NCBI GenBank assembly: GCA_028455995.1
Contig: JABELC010000005.1
Location: forward strand, 682,001 to 746,000
Length of the DNA stretch: 64,000 nucleotides
From: Scleromitrula shiraiana
Lineage: Eukaryota; Ascomycota; Leotiomycetes; Helotiales; Sclerotiniaceae
Direction: 5' to 3'
The notes below the pieces were generated by a model. That model was not told where the DNA came from and ran no database searches. It worked only from the letters and a program-made list of their open reading frames with translations. Shown piece after piece: positions 35,893 through 48,040 of this stretch. Position 1 is the stretch's first letter; each line of letters begins with the position of its first letter. The position numbers were made by a program, and so were the translations under genes.

Positions 35893-37353
35893 ATGGCGTC
35901 TGCAGGATGTTGGAAATGTATTTCTCGACCTACTTCTTCCCAATTGATTAACAATGTCTCGACTTTTCGACTTCCAGCTGCAGCGGCATTCTCGACATCG
36001 CAGGTGGCTTTGAAGATTCCGGTTACGAAGAAGCCGAATGCTCATGGGCAGACTCAAGGTAAGGGAGCGAAGACATTGAAGATTAAGAAGAAGGCGCCTC
36101 CGAAGCCGACGGGAAAACCTCCTGCTCCTGGGGAGAGAAAGGCGTTGAGAAAGAGGATTGTATTGAGCAATACGAATGCGTTGGAGGTGGAGGGGTTAAA
36201 GGATTTGGATGAGGTTATTCTTGGGAATAAGTTTATGGTGGGGAAAGTTGTGGGGCTGGGGGATGAAGTGGTGGATTCTTTGAGGGCTAGTGAAGCGTTT
36301 AAGATCACTCAGGCTTGGGGATTGTTTAGGAGGCCGGCGGTTTTGTTGAGGGAGGAGAGTTTTCGTTGTGCCGAGATGTTGGAGTTGGCTAAGACGGATA
36401 AATCTACAAAGAGGTTGCTGATTGATGGGGATAGAGTGACGGGAAAGAGTATTATGTTGTTACATGCTATGGCTGCGGCTTTTATCAAGGGCTGGGTTGT
36501 ACTGCATATTCCTGATAGTATGTTTCGCATCGTGTGAACTCAATGCTTTGGATTTTTGCTAATGAGATCTACAGCACAAGAGGTTGTCAACGCCGTTACA
36601 GAATACGCTCCAATAGATAACACGACACCAACACTCTTCTCACAAAACACATATACTGCAGCTTGGTTGGGTCGTATCGCCAAAGCCAATAACTCGGTTC
36701 TTGGATTACTCGAAGTAACCCAAGAACACAAACTTCCGATAGAAATCAACCCCAATATTTCTCTCGCCCAGCTATGTGAGCTCGGTTCCAATGACCCTGA
36801 AAACTCCTGGCCTATATTCCAAGCTTTTTGGTCCGAGATCACTGCTGCAGGACGTCCTCCAGTCCTCATGACACTAGATAGTGTACAGAACATTATGCAA
36901 AACAGTCTTTACCGAAACGCGGATTTTGAACTAATCCACTCTCACGATCTCGCCATCATCTCCCACTTCATCGATTACCTTTCCGGTGCCAAATCCTTAC
37001 CAAATGGAGGTGCTATCATGGTAGCCACTTCGCGAAGTCACACTCCAGTATCCGCATCTACCGAATTGGCAATCACCCAACAAGAGGATCGACAAGCGGA
37101 AAGATTCGTTACGGATAGAAATCCTTTTGAGAAGAAATATGACGAGAGAGCGGATAAAGCGTTACAGAAAATAGAAGTTATGAGATTGAAGGGATTAAGT
37201 AAGATGGAAGCGAGAGGGTTGATGGAGTATTGGGCAGCTAGTGGGGTGTTGAGACAGAGAGTTGATGAACGAACTGTTGCGGAGAGATGGGCGATAGGTG
37301 GGAATGGGGTGGTGGGTGAAATGGAGAGGAGTATGTTGACGATGAGGATTTAG
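35893..37353 (+). CDS. RSM23: Mitochondrial small ribosomal subunit protein mS29 (DAP3 family)
   Basis: Two exons, 35893-36517 and 36575-37353, with a 57-nt intron (GTATGT, branch GCTAATG, ACAG), give 467 aa. The N-terminus (MASAGCWKCISRPTSSQL, then ARG/Ser/Ala-rich sequence) looks like a mitochondrial presequence, followed by a Lys/Pro-rich segment. The body matches the DAP3/mS29 P-loop family: WGLFRRPAVLLREES and a Walker A at residues 179-186 (GDRVTGKS), then LHAMAAAFIKGWVVLHIPD. Exon 2 continues with AWLGRIAKAN, PVLMTLDSVQNIMQNS, HDLAIISHFIDYLSG and the C-terminal ARGLMEYWAASGVLR. mS29 sits in the head of the mitochondrial small subunit and binds GTP/GDP. Symbol follows the yeast name; the assignment rests on motif order. 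Confidence 0.9.
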
Positions 37354-38378
37354 AATTTAAAAGTTCGGGCTGCATTCTTGAATTGTAGGTATCTAGATGG
37401 CTGGTAAAGGGGAGGGGTGAAATGTAAAACATTGATTGCTGTTGTGTTAATAACTTGATGATCTAGATATCTTTCTTCAGTTCAGATGACATGTGCGATA
37501 TATGTTCTCGTCGGGCCATATATCAACTGTTACTTTTCATGACTGATCTATGATAGCATATGAATAGACTGACAGCTTAGTGAATGAACTGGGTGGTGTA
37601 TACTCGAACTATAGGTGGATTCGATCTAGCTGAAAACCAAGACTAATCTGATATTCGTTATATAACAGAAGAATGTCATTTAACAGGATGTTCAAGTACT
37701 AACTAATGGCAGTAAACGTGTTGTATCTGGATAGTTATGAATAGTTTCAACATCTCTTGTGAGTGTAGTTCACTTGTTGATGCATTATATGTAGGTCATT
37801 AGGAAGTGCTCAATTCATATCTCAATGTCTGTTTCAAATACATATATTCAGGTGAGATATATGTGGCTGTCTATTGAGTGAATAGATATTCCAACTTAAA
37901 TGGGGAATATATGTTCAGTTAGAATTTAAAAACTGATTAGCATATGCGTTCAAAGGTTTCCTGGGGTCGCCCTGTTTGCCGTAGTCTACAGGTCCTTACA
38001 TTTCTTTTTAAGCCTGGCTAGGTAATTTTTCTTTGGATATAACCATAGAAATTGGAAATCGGGGCGTCTCATAGAGCATGTCGTTGTTGTTAATGAAAAT
38101 TCACTGGAATATGTTGCTAATGAAAATGGGGCGCATAAATAGTTCTCGTATTTTCCAGTAACCCCCCTCCTCTTCTCTACTTCTTGACTTTTTAGTTATA
38201 AATCACACTATCCTTAGGATCAACCGTATATCCCCTTCAACTTGAAATTTATTGCTTTTCTCTAAGACTCTTTGACTTTCCTTTATTAGAAGACTGCAAA
38301 CACTTCAAATAATCAAGTTATTCTCTAACATTCAACGATTTTCCATCCTCTCAATCGACTACACCTACCATCATCACC
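37354..38378. other. Intergenic stretch of about 1 kb
   Basis: No supported gene. AT-rich; probable 3' flank of mS29 and promoter of the F-box-type locus. Confidence 0.5.
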
Positions 38379-38693
38379 ATGTCGTTCCCTTTTTCGATGC
38401 TATGGGGTGACGTCGGCTCTATCTCTCGCAATCATAAGGAATGGCCACAATTTCACAAGCAATACGACGGATCGTTTGCAGAATTACCAGAAACTCATCG
38501 GGAACATATTTCAGAGGGTTTGACTCAAGATCCAGACAGATTGTTTGCAGACTTACCAGAAACTGATCAGAAACCTCTTATGAAGGTTTTGACTCATGGT
38601 GTCTATAATTATGGGGTCGGAAATCATATTTGGAAGGTGTATGAAAAGTCAAAACCTATCTCAACACAACCTATATCTCCAAGAAAGTCATGA
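38379..38693 (+). CDS. Short ORF, upstream half of F-box-type locus
   Basis: A 104-aa frame from ATG at 38379 to TGA at 38691. Not recognised. It contains an internal repeat of about 22 residues, FAELPETHREHISEGLTQ and FADLPETDQKPLMKVLTH. Directly after the TGA and in the same frame the sequence reads FERIPLELRQKIIS, a typical start of a fungal F-box, so the stop may be a nonsense mutation (CGA to TGA would explain it) inside a once longer gene. An independent small protein is the alternative. Confidence 0.4.
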   Translation: MSFPFSMLWGDVGSISRNHKEWPQFHKQYDGSFAELPETHREHISEGLTQDPDRLFADLPETDQKPLMKVLTHGVYNYGVGNHIWKVYEKSKPISTQPISPRKS

Positions 38694-38926
38694 CTTGGAG
38701 CGTTTGAAAGAATTCCATTGGAATTACGACAGAAGATCATATCACAAAAGAATAGATCAAGTGATCACATGATCACTTGATCAACTTCAAATGATCAACT
38801 AGATATGACTAAAGGTACTCCACACCCTTAACGTCATATCGTAGTATATATAAAAAAAGCTTCACTCCCATCCAGACAGATCAATCAACAAGTTCTTGAC
38901 TATGCTCCTTTTTTGTATGACAGATC
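38694..38926 (+). pseudogene. Broken F-box segment
   Basis: It begins with FERIPLELRQKIIS in the frame of the upstream ORF. Then about 140 bases without a readable F-box intervene, including the inverted repeat aagtgatca/tgatcactt and several gatcaac words. Then LDYAPFLYDRS, resembling the second F-box helix, appears in another frame. No canonical GT-AG intron removes the insert cleanly. Either the F-box of this gene is disrupted or the correct exons are not those I can see. Confidence 0.45.
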
Positions 38927-39961
38927 ATGATACTGCTCGATCTCGAAAGCCTTGGAAATATGGGTCTCGCAAGCTACAGAGGGCTCTTTATTGAGTCGTT
39001 ACCACGCTTCACTGATCTGATAACACACGCTCATCATGCCTTGCTCGTTTTGAAAAGAAGGTTATTACTGAGCCCTCATTCATTTGAAACATTACGGAAA
39101 GCATTTATGTCAAAAGAGTGTGTTTGTGGGGAATATGGCCCTTACTTATTTCTTCTCACTGGTGAGAGGTGTTGTAATCTTTGCGTAGGGGTCAATGAAA
39201 GCTTCGCCATCATAACAACAGACGACGCGAGGACTCTTTTTGGGCCTACATGTATTTCCGGGCTAGCAGTATTGGACAACAAAACTGGTCGAAGAGTCAA
39301 TGAGAACGATAAGCCTTGCGGATCATTTTGGTGCAGCAAAAAGCAAGCACAAGATACCTTCCTCCGAGGATTTAGTACAGGAATGAGATTTACAGTAGAC
39401 GCGAGTGAAACTCCTCGATACAGACAGGATTTAAAACCAAAGCTGCCGGCAAAAATCGATAAACGTCTACTAGTTGTATCAATTCCATATTTATCTGATG
39501 CCTTAGGATCCACAGTTGAATACGGTCTCCGCTGCAACCATTGTAGATTTAGCTACGTCCCCTCCTACGATGGGATGATTATGGCAGAGGATATCTCCTC
39601 GATTGCTGCCGTATCCTCCTCCTCAGACGATAGCCTGAAGTCGGCGCTTTATCGACTCGTCACTCCCACTCTAAAGGAGGCTACTGACAAGGTAATTACC
39701 GAGGCCGAGTTTTCCAAGCATCTCCAATTCTTCGAAGAAGTAAGTGATTTGTTACAACAATACGACCGAAAGCATGAATTGATTCAGGAACAACACCGTT
39801 ATATTCAATTTACACCGGTATTAGATCAGGATCCTCCGGCCTCAGATCTGAAAAAACACATTGTTCGTATCAACGACACCTTAAAAATCTTTCGCCAATA
39901 CTACCCGAACAAAGATCCAAATGATCCCTTCAACATTGATTTGCCGTTGGATGGTTTATAG
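38927..39961 (+). CDS. F-box-associated protein, downstream half
   Basis: An intact 344-aa frame from ATG at 38927. The N-terminal part reads LASYRGLFIESLPRFTDLI, THAHHALLVLKR, then SFETLRKAFMSKECVCGEYG and a cysteine cluster CCNLCV, a pattern I associate with the C-terminal half of fungal F-box proteins (substrate adaptors of SCF ubiquitin ligases). Further on come CRFSYVPSYDGM and a helical, charged C-terminus. The usual N-terminal F-box is missing from this frame and sits broken upstream. A good acceptor (TGACAG) lies three bases before the ATG codon, so this may really be a second exon. After the TAG stop there is an apparent donor GTAAGT and a further open stretch (FVFNFFLENEEGYQ), so the 3' end is also uncertain. 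Function as SCF adaptor is inference. Confidence 0.5.
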   Translation: MILLDLESLGNMGLASYRGLFIESLPRFTDLITHAHHALLVLKRRLLLSPHSFETLRKAFMSKECVCGEYGPYLFLLTGERCCNLCVGVNESFAIITTDDARTLFGPTCISGLAVLDNKTGRRVNENDKPCGSFWCSKKQAQDTFLRGFSTGMRFTVDASETPRYRQDLKPKLPAKIDKRLLVVSIPYLSDALGSTVEYGLRCNHCRFSYVPSYDGMIMAEDISSIAAVSSSSDDSLKSALYRLVTPTLKEATDKVITEAEFSKHLQFFEEVSDLLQQYDRKHELIQEQHRYIQFTPVLDQDPPASDLKKHIVRINDTLKIFRQYYPNKDPNDPFNIDLPLDGL

Positions 39962-42203
39962 GTAAGTGCATCTAATAAATGTCTAATATTAGTACATATG
40001 ATCAGCTCTAGATTCCTCATGCCCCAACCATCCGCGTTGTTCAAAACATTTGTCTTCAACTTCTTCCTCGAGAACGAGGAAGGGTATCAGCGAAACACAG
40101 ACGAAGGTTAGAGTACCCGGGTCGTCTGTTTTAGTTAGCTACATTTCAGATATTAGGGGGCACTTCCAAGCTACCAGAGTCATGCAAAATATCAGATATG
40201 CTACCTATACTAGATATCTATATGCACTAGATAGATATTAGTATCACACGAGAACTATTACCATTCAAAAACAGAGTTGTTATAACGTGATGTAATTGAT
40301 ACTTATCATCCCCCAATCTCCTAATTCCATTACTATTGCAGGGTGTCGAGAAACGTCCAGTGGGGCTGTGATATCATGCTGAAGTTCTGAATGTTCAGTT
40401 ATTCTTGTATCATCAACTTGATGATCTAAATGTTTTTGGATCAAGCGTATTTTATATACATTCTGGATTATATTTTGAATGAGGAAGGGACATAATACTA
40501 AGAAAAATAAGTCAGGAAGAGGTTACCTATCAGGTATATTTACTACCCTTCGTTCTCCACTTCATTTCATTTTTCCCCAGACTTCATCCAGAAACCAATT
40601 CAAAACAAATGATCAAATGCCTTTTTAGATATATATAATCTATTATTTTGTTATTGTATGCCGATATTTTCAAGTCCGATCAGATCGATCCAGTACAAAA
40701 CGCAGTGGTGAAAGTTTGTTTGATTTTGCAAAAGCGTCAAGTAAATATTGGGATCAATTGATCATAACCGAAGTAAATTTCGAGGTTGTCCATACTGCTT
40801 GCTTGGAGATTAGGAATACCGTCTGGGAGGTTGATACAATCACAAGAATGGCAATGATAAGGATATCTGAATCTCTCTATCTTCGATATCAAGTTCGGAT
40901 GCCAATGAAATGATTAGTTGATGATGTTGGGGTTGGTCGTTGTCTGGACTGCGCGGTACTATAAACTCGCATGTCATCTATCGGAGAGATTTCCTCAAAA
41001 AGGTAGTTGTTATAATAGTAATCTTAGGCCTTTTATTGTTACAGTATTGGTTAAAGGAGATTTTGATTGTGACAACAAAATTGGTTGTAATCTAGAAAAG
41101 ACTGATGAACTCAAGCTTCATCACTGTTTGGGTACTACTGGCCACTGGTGAGTTGATCTATTTCTGGATCTCGATTCCAGATACATGCAGGTAAAAGATT
41201 TGTGGTTGAATTTGTTTTCAATATCAGTTTGAAGTGTTGATACTCAAGCAATTCTAAACCAATTTATCCAGGATATAGATATTCAAGTTCGAATATTATG
41301 CATGAATTGATCTTATATTTATTGAACGGACATTCTGAATTCAACAGCTCGCCGGCTTGATATATACATATACCCGTTATTAGGGATCAATTTAGCAGGT
41401 GCGAACCTCTTACCACTATCTAGCTTCAGATCTTCTAGTCAATAAAACGGGATCACTCTGTGATTCTTACTACGAGTATGCAGCTGGCTGGGTTAAAATG
41501 AAGTCAAATGGATTGCAACCAGCTCCAACGTTGCTGGTTGGGCTCCCATGGTGACGTTTGTTATTAATGAATATGGAAGGTACTCACCGTTATACTAGTG
41601 AAGCTTATATCCAATAGTCCACAGATCCGTCTGTCAATAACCTTGGAATACATCATGCTCATCCACCTAGACTATACCAAATTTATTCACCGTTGACCAC
41701 ATAGTACCTGAGTTATGATGAAATGGCGGACGCTAAAAAGGTTAATTGTGCCTCAAGAAGTAAAGGGTGATTATGAACCAAGGTTCTCTCATTAAGTAGG
41801 CGGGTAGCCGTTGAATGACGTCTTGGCTCGAGAGGCGTTAGGCTAGTAGGATCCTCAGGTACCCGCAGCACTAAGTTCTGACTATCGGTATCTAGCTCCA
41901 ACTGTCGGTACTAAGTTCCAACTACCCGCTGTAAAAACCTTAGAAATTCGAACTAAACGACGCCAACTAGATCTTTAGGAGGGAAATACTTAGGTGGTGA
42001 CGTACAACCCGTAGTGATCCGATTCCACGGTCCCAAAGTACCGACTAAATAATTCCAAAAGGGATTAATCACTCTTCAAAGAGAAAGTAATGGAGTGATC
42101 TGATGCCAGCTCTAGTGGCTCATCTCAACGATAAGAACCCCCAAAATTTCCTCCTTTGCATTCTTCTTCACATCAGTCCCAAAAATACACACATACAACC
42201 AAC

Positions 42204-42268
42204 AATCACTTCTCATAATCACTTCTCACAATCACTTCTCACAATCACTTCTCACAATCACTTCTCAC
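42204..42268. repeat. 13-bp tandem repeat, five copies
   Basis: Five copies of aatcacttctcac (first copy ends in t), followed by a degenerate sixth unit. Confidence 0.92.
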
Positions 42269-42402
42269 AACTTCTTTTCACAATACTTCACCAACTCATC
42301 ATAGCATCGACTTCAAAAATAAGGGTATGATCACTTTCCCTCCCATCCCCTCTCCCACTAACTTCCAGTATATGAAGGCAGTTAACCTTCTTCCTTTTCT
42401 TT

Positions 42403-42484
42403 TCTTTTCTTTCTTGCCTTAGTTGGCTTTCTTTTCTTTCTTGCCTTAGTTGGCTTTCTTTTGCTTTTTGCCTTAGTTGGCTTT
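42403..42484. repeat. 27-bp tandem repeat, three copies
   Basis: Three copies of a unit containing ttgccttagttggctt preceded by a pyrimidine run. Confidence 0.88.
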
Positions 42485-42660
42485 TTTACAAATTGGAGTT
42501 TGGCGTTTTTGCTTTTTTTGTTTTCTTCTTGGGTTTTGGCGTTTGGCATTTGGAGTTCGGAGTTTTGCTTTCTTGCTTTTTGGGGTTTCTTTTTTGGGTT
42601 TTGGCGTTTGGAGTTCGGAGTTTGGCGTTTTTGATTTTTTGATTTTCCATTGTGATTGTG
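42485..42660. repeat. Degenerate ttggcgtttggagttcgg repeat
   Basis: Imperfect copies of words such as ggcgtttggagttcggagtt separated by T runs. Open on both strands because of the repeat composition. Confidence 0.75.
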
Positions 42661-42945
42661 GCCTTGAGCTGCAACATGAAGAAGAATTGTGTTTTGGCAT
42701 TTGATGTTTCTGTCCTTGTATAGTATAGAATGTATTGTTCATTCTATTTTTCGCTCCCATCTTTGCCTATTCATTACAGCATAGGTGTAAAACGGAGCAA
42801 TGGGGTCATAGTTCCTCGACTTCAAACCTCTACTCTTCTGGTCTCAGGCATGTAGGGTCTCCATCCCAAATTGGCCTACTTTAGTTGAGGGACCTTCCTT
42901 GATGCAAATGCAGTCAGTTTCCTACAACCATGGCAACTTCCCTCA

Positions 42946-43260
42946 TTTCTTCCACAAAATATCCTAAGCTATTCACTAAAAACATATATAGTGATGTCAC
43001 CATCAACACACTTGATGACTATGCCAAGGGCCTGAGACTGAATCCAACAGATTCCTCAACTTCACTCGTAATCTATTCTCATACTGTCACCTCAACTTTA
43101 TTGCGTTTATGGTAAGTCCTCGCATCTCTGGAATGCTCTAAGATATTCACTGATAGTATATATAGCAATGTAATCATCAATAGACGTAATGGTTATACTC
43201 ACCTTCAGAAGTTTTCAATCCACCAGATTTCTCAGTATTCTTCTTGAAGTGCCATCAAAC
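42946..43260. repeat. Diverged direct duplication
   Basis: The segment around 42963-43090 (aagctattcact..atatatag..gatgt..catcaa..) and the segment around 43141-43260 (aagatattcact..atatatag..aatgt..catcaa..) align with many substitutions. The first copy encodes a 61-residue open frame (MATSLISSTKYPKLF..), the second is interrupted. Confidence 0.5.
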
Positions 43261-43709
43261 CATCTCAGTTTATCTGTTTAGTCACTTATGAGAGTTCTGA
43301 ATCATGGTCAGCTCATCTTAGACAGCATACATACTTCTGTTGTCGTGAACAGTTTTGATTCAAGGTATGTTGACTCCATTCGATGAAGAGGTCAGAGGTT
43401 TGAATACTTATAAAAGGGTTGTTGCACTCCTAGAGATTGAAGATGACATCTTGTTTGGAAAATCTTTTGTTTATGGCTCTAGGCTTGAAGCCAATTGGAA
43501 ATTAAACAGCTTTGTAGGCAGCAAGCTAGAGGATTCATAACTTCTTGTTCTAATACTTCTACAAATAGAGAATAAATATCTCAGCTACCCCAAAAAGCAT
43601 TGAGTTTCTTTTTTCAGGGCTGTTTGCATTTTGGGAACTTCTAACCAATATTACTGGGAATTTTGCTATCATTCGGCCTTTTGCCAGAATCTAAAATCTT
43701 CACTCGTCG

Positions 43710-44030
43710 TTACGAAAACCATCTCTTATAGCCTCCCCCTGCTTGTGTTCCCCCAATCAGCCATTTTCTCTTGTCGATAAGTTCTTTGATATGAGCAAGC
43801 TCACAATGGAATCCCGTAGCGCAATCGATTGTCGGGACATCGCGCAATTGATTATGCCGCAGAACCTGCTCAAACCTCAAACCCAACCTATGTATCATCT
43901 TGAACCTCTCCGAAAGACTCAACGGCAGAAATTCCTTCCTGCTTCTCATTTCGATTGGTGCTATCTCATTAAGTCTTCGATCCAAATGTTGAAGAACCTC
44001 GTCATTTTCTTCATATCGACATTCCTGCAT
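43710..44030 (-). CDS. Hypothetical protein or 3' exon
   Basis: A 106-aa minus-strand frame (MQECRYEENDEVLQHLDRR .. GGGYKRWFS) with balanced, helix-rich composition, unlike the repeat-driven frames nearby. A good splice acceptor (pyrimidine run ending TTCCACAG) lies just upstream on the minus strand at about 44043, so it may be the last exon of a longer gene whose earlier exons I could not place. No domain recognised. Confidence 0.3.
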   Translation of the reverse strand: MQECRYEENDEVLQHLDRRLNEIAPIEMRSRKEFLPLSLSERFKMIHRLGLRFEQVLRHNQLRDVPTIDCATGFHCELAHIKELIDKRKWLIGGTQAGGGYKRWFS

Positions 44031-47000
44031 GGCATAATCTGTGGAAAAAAACCAAAATCTGACGTTTGTTCCAATCGGTCCTTTGGGTGCGCCAACAGAA
44101 GATTTATAGGTATATTAGCTCGCATCTACATCGATATCAATGCTGCCACTGCTCGGAGAAATACTCCGAGTGAGAAGGAATAAATTCCGATGTAAAAAAT
44201 TCCGATGGGTGTTAATTCCAGATTTGGTTCTTCGTGAAAATAATGGTAGACGTGGTCTGCTGCGATGATGACGGTTAATGCGAGAAACAATAATGGTAGC
44301 ATAATAGTGGCGTGATAATATATTAGAATTGGTTAAACGTTTGAGCTGCAGTATTTATTAGTATGAAGCTTTGGATGAGGAACTTGATACTCAAACGTAC
44401 TTTTCGATTCGTAAAATAGAAATGATTTATGATATACAATTTGATGTTTGTCTGAACTTGGGTAGTTGAAAATAATCATTTCACGTTGTGATTTCCTGAC
44501 TTTGGTATAAAAAATGTATATGTATAGGGAAACTATTAAGGATAAAATGCGGTCACAATCGCCTTTCGTTCCTGCTTCATCACCAGCAAGCTTATCAAGT
44601 CTAGAATTGATGGATAAATGCCATGTATAGATAGGTATAAAATATCTGAATTTCTTGAATAAATAGATTGAGATTTGATTTTTGATTTTAAAAAAGTTCC
44701 CTCATGATACATTCATCGTCCTTTAGACTAGCTTCAAGTCATTAATCCAAAAATACCTCCCAACTAACAGATACAAATATCTATCCCATGAATAGTGAGA
44801 CCTATGACTAGCAACCGCTCTTCGCATCATTAAATAAGAATGCCATGTATTGGTAATCAGTACTCTATTACCATATAAGTTGTCATACGGATTCATTCGG
44901 AATGTGAGGGCACGGGTAATTCGCCATGGGAAAGGAAAGGTGGTAAGGGGAAGATCAAAGATAAACGTGTATTTGCGGAGGATGGATGTAGTTGTTAGTG
45001 TATAAGTGAGGGGTGCATGGAGGGTTTCGGAAGCATAGGTTCTGCGATAGATGTTAGCTGAATTGAAAGTATTGTCAGTTTACATGGACTTACTGGATTG
45101 CGGTGCTCACTGAGTGATGATTTGTGTGATATGATACTCCTTCACTATCAAACGTGATTATCTAAAACTTGACCAGTCCTTGTCATCTAGATACCCCTGT
45201 CATTTTCACACATATCCTCAAGGGGTACTAATTCATGAACTACCGCATGATGTAGACCGCACTTGTGTCTTCTAACTATAGGATGTTTGTTAGGAAGAAA
45301 CACTTACAGCATCGACCTTCCACCCATCACGAGTTTACTGGAGCTGCATCTGTCCATGCGCCTCATGGGCCTGTTGTTCTTGGCGTATTTTGTTTCAACA
45401 TCATAACAACGCCTCAGCTTATTTTAAGCAGATGAGTCTTGTTTTTCTAACACTGATATTCAATGAAAGAGAATATTACTGCGAATGGGTTTTGGTTCAC
45501 CAGGAGGAATAGATATCAAGTGACATATCACATCAAATTTTGAAGTTTTTCACGGATTGATGGCGTGATATTTTACTGCCGTTTACGAATTGTACTTGGA
45601 AAGTTAAACTTCAGGTTATGATTGAAAGCATTGATTTAATCTGAAAAAGAAACCTGGATTTATCAGAAAAGTATTGCTAAGCTGACTTTCGTTAAGTCCA
45701 GTTTTACTACCTGGGTAAACTACCCCACACCACTCATTTCAAGGTCACTTGATTGATTTCAAAAACAAAACTATCAAAAGCAGGAAGGACAAAAACAAAC
45801 AGATTCCTATATCTTAGAATGCCAAATTCAATCAGTCAATAGGTATAGCTGCAGAATAAAATGCAAGAAAACTATCCTAACCATGTTAACATGTGACTAA
45901 ACATCTCGGCTATTTTACTCGCCAACACCTCCTTAGCATGTATGGAAGCGAATTTAAACCAACCTTCGAAAGTGGATACCTCTAGTAGACTGCCCATCAG
46001 ATTTAAAAGCTCAAGATTGGAATGGTAGATACAGCAGGTTTCGAAAATATTCGATGCAAAACACGTATGCTTTTTACGACTGTTCGGGGACTTATAACTG
46101 TTATCTTTCCCATATTTTGGCGTTTTTTCTTTACTCCAAGCTTTTTTTTGTTCTGTATGAAATTTCTCTCTGATTGAAGAAAATAATTTTGTACTGTTTG
46201 ATCATTTAAAGCTTCATTTTTGTAGGTTGTTTGTTACTATGTCGTGTAGAGGGGTGTCGTCATCAGATTTGTACTTGCCGAGAACTCCTCACTTCGACGG
46301 AATAGCCGGTGTTCTTGTGTTCTTCCCAACCCCATGAAGTTACTCTCGGTCTATTTTTTTCCTTCGCTATATTTGTTTTTGCATCTCTCTTGTTCATACA
46401 TATCAACGTTTTAGGCTTCAAATCGTAAATGATTCATGATAAGTTGAGCAAAATTCATGCCCTTAGACACGCCGGAATACTCACTCATGAATACACATAT
46501 CGACAAATTCCGAGGGTAGTGGTTTATGATTATTTTGATTCCTGATTTTACTTGATTTATTGCTACTTTGTGTTGTTGTAATTGCTACTTGAACCAGAAT
46601 AACGCATGTTTTTACCTGGGGCCTTTTCGTATTGCCATTTCGTGATAGCATCAACATATCCGTACCAAGTCGGCTGCTATTATATTCCAATCCCACATTG
46701 AAGTCGTCTTCGCATTATCATGATTTTATCGAAGAATCCAAATATAAATTTAGATGCCGCAAATTATCATCAAATCAAATCTCCACCATCTGCAGCCTGA
46801 ATAGTAACCAAGACCCTTGCGCAAACATCTTCGTAACCAATTTGATATCATTTTGCCAGTATCTTGCTTATCGCATATTCTTCAGTCCCTCGCAAATGTT
46901 TTATTAATTGGTTGGTTGTGTATTGTGTCATGATAGTTTTGGGAAATCTTGAAATGATTGAAGTATCGATGTGATGGGTTGGCATGAATAGCTATTTCGT

Positions 47001-48040
47001 CACATACAAAATGTATTTTTTTGAATGTGTAGGCACATTAGACATTCGAGACAACAACAATTGATAAGTTTCTATATTATTCGTGCGGTGCTTCGCTGTC
47101 TTGGAGATGTTTTGCTGATGTGACTTGTAATCGTGGTGTCGCAGCTACTAGAATTTTGGGTGTCCAATTAGTTGAGTCCAGATGCTATATATATGGAACG
47201 TGAATGTCCCTATCTTATATCAATAGGAAAAACAAATAAAATATCGAAATATTTCAATATCCATATCCCAAACAGATATTTAGAATAGATTCGTCTAAAA
47301 TATATTCAAGTTCTTAGGTATTTCATGAACATCAGATATTAGGTCACTGGTGCCGTTGACGTAATTATAGGCACTAGGAAAGTAAATCTTTTATTCCAAA
47401 ACGAGGTGGAAAAGAGCAGTACTGTAGTATCAAGTTGTACAGAAAGATTGGACAGATAATGTAATTAGACGAAGTATACCAGTATTTAAATAAATGAATC
47501 AAAATGAAGCAAGAGTTTGCTTTAGAGCGATATGATGTGAATCTACTGTTTGTGTAATCAGTTGGGGAATTAACAAATAAACATTATTGTATCAATCAAG
47601 ACTTGAGAGATTCAAAAGTTTAGATTTATGATATGAAGTAGTGCTGGAAAAGTTGCTGTGGGTAACAGGTTCGCAAAATAGAATTAGAACATGTCCCAAA
47701 ACATGAAAACAATAACAGTAGACTTTTTTCATATATATTAATAGAGAAATTATTACATCAAGGGAAAGAACAAACAAAACAATAGACCATAAGACCAAAA
47801 AGTATCAATGGCCAATCAAGTGCTCGATATTCCATAGTAGCAACTTCCATATTCAAACACCAACCCACTTATACTAAAATTCGATGCAAGCTTAGGTTAT
47901 ATAGTCGACTGAGTGAGAACTATTGTCAAACATCACGGCAGCCAGCCCGGCGTGGTTGGTTAGTTCAAGTGATGTTTGGCGTGGGGGAGTGTCTCGCCGG
48001 ATCTGATTCTACTCCGTAGATGACCGCCAAACGCCTACGT

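Larger units (their letters stand above)
39962..43709. other. Gene-poor stretch with tandem repeats
   Basis: No supported gene. It holds a 13-bp repeat at 42204-42268, a 27-bp repeat at 42403-42484, a low-complexity block at 42485-42660 and a diverged direct duplication at 42946-43260. Small open frames (40716-40913, 42930-43115, 43355-43540) have real ATGs but no recognisable domain. Confidence 0.5.

Noticed and set aside
40716..40913. 65-aa frame with normal-looking composition
   Set aside because: No recognisable domain, no clear flanking exons; kept as unannotated.
41713..41901. 62-aa minus frame in a region with short tcggtactaagttcc-type repeats
   Set aside because: The frame lies over short direct repeats and has no family match by eye; a transposon remnant was considered but no terminal repeats or protease/RT motifs were seen.
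42477..42760. Overlapping open frames on both strands (Lys/Thr/Pro-rich on minus, Phe/Gly-rich on plus)
   Set aside because: They are produced by the degenerate ttggcgtttggagttcgg repeat; both strands stay open because of composition and no start context or splice partner is seen.
43743..44183. 146-aa plus frame
   Set aside because: It lies opposite the more protein-like minus frame at 43710-44030, which also has a good splice acceptor upstream.
47940..47975. Weak resemblance to a pol III box A (ggttggttagttcaag) that could hint at a tRNA or SINE
   Set aside because: No box B-like gttcgaatcc, no cloverleaf and no terminator; not called.
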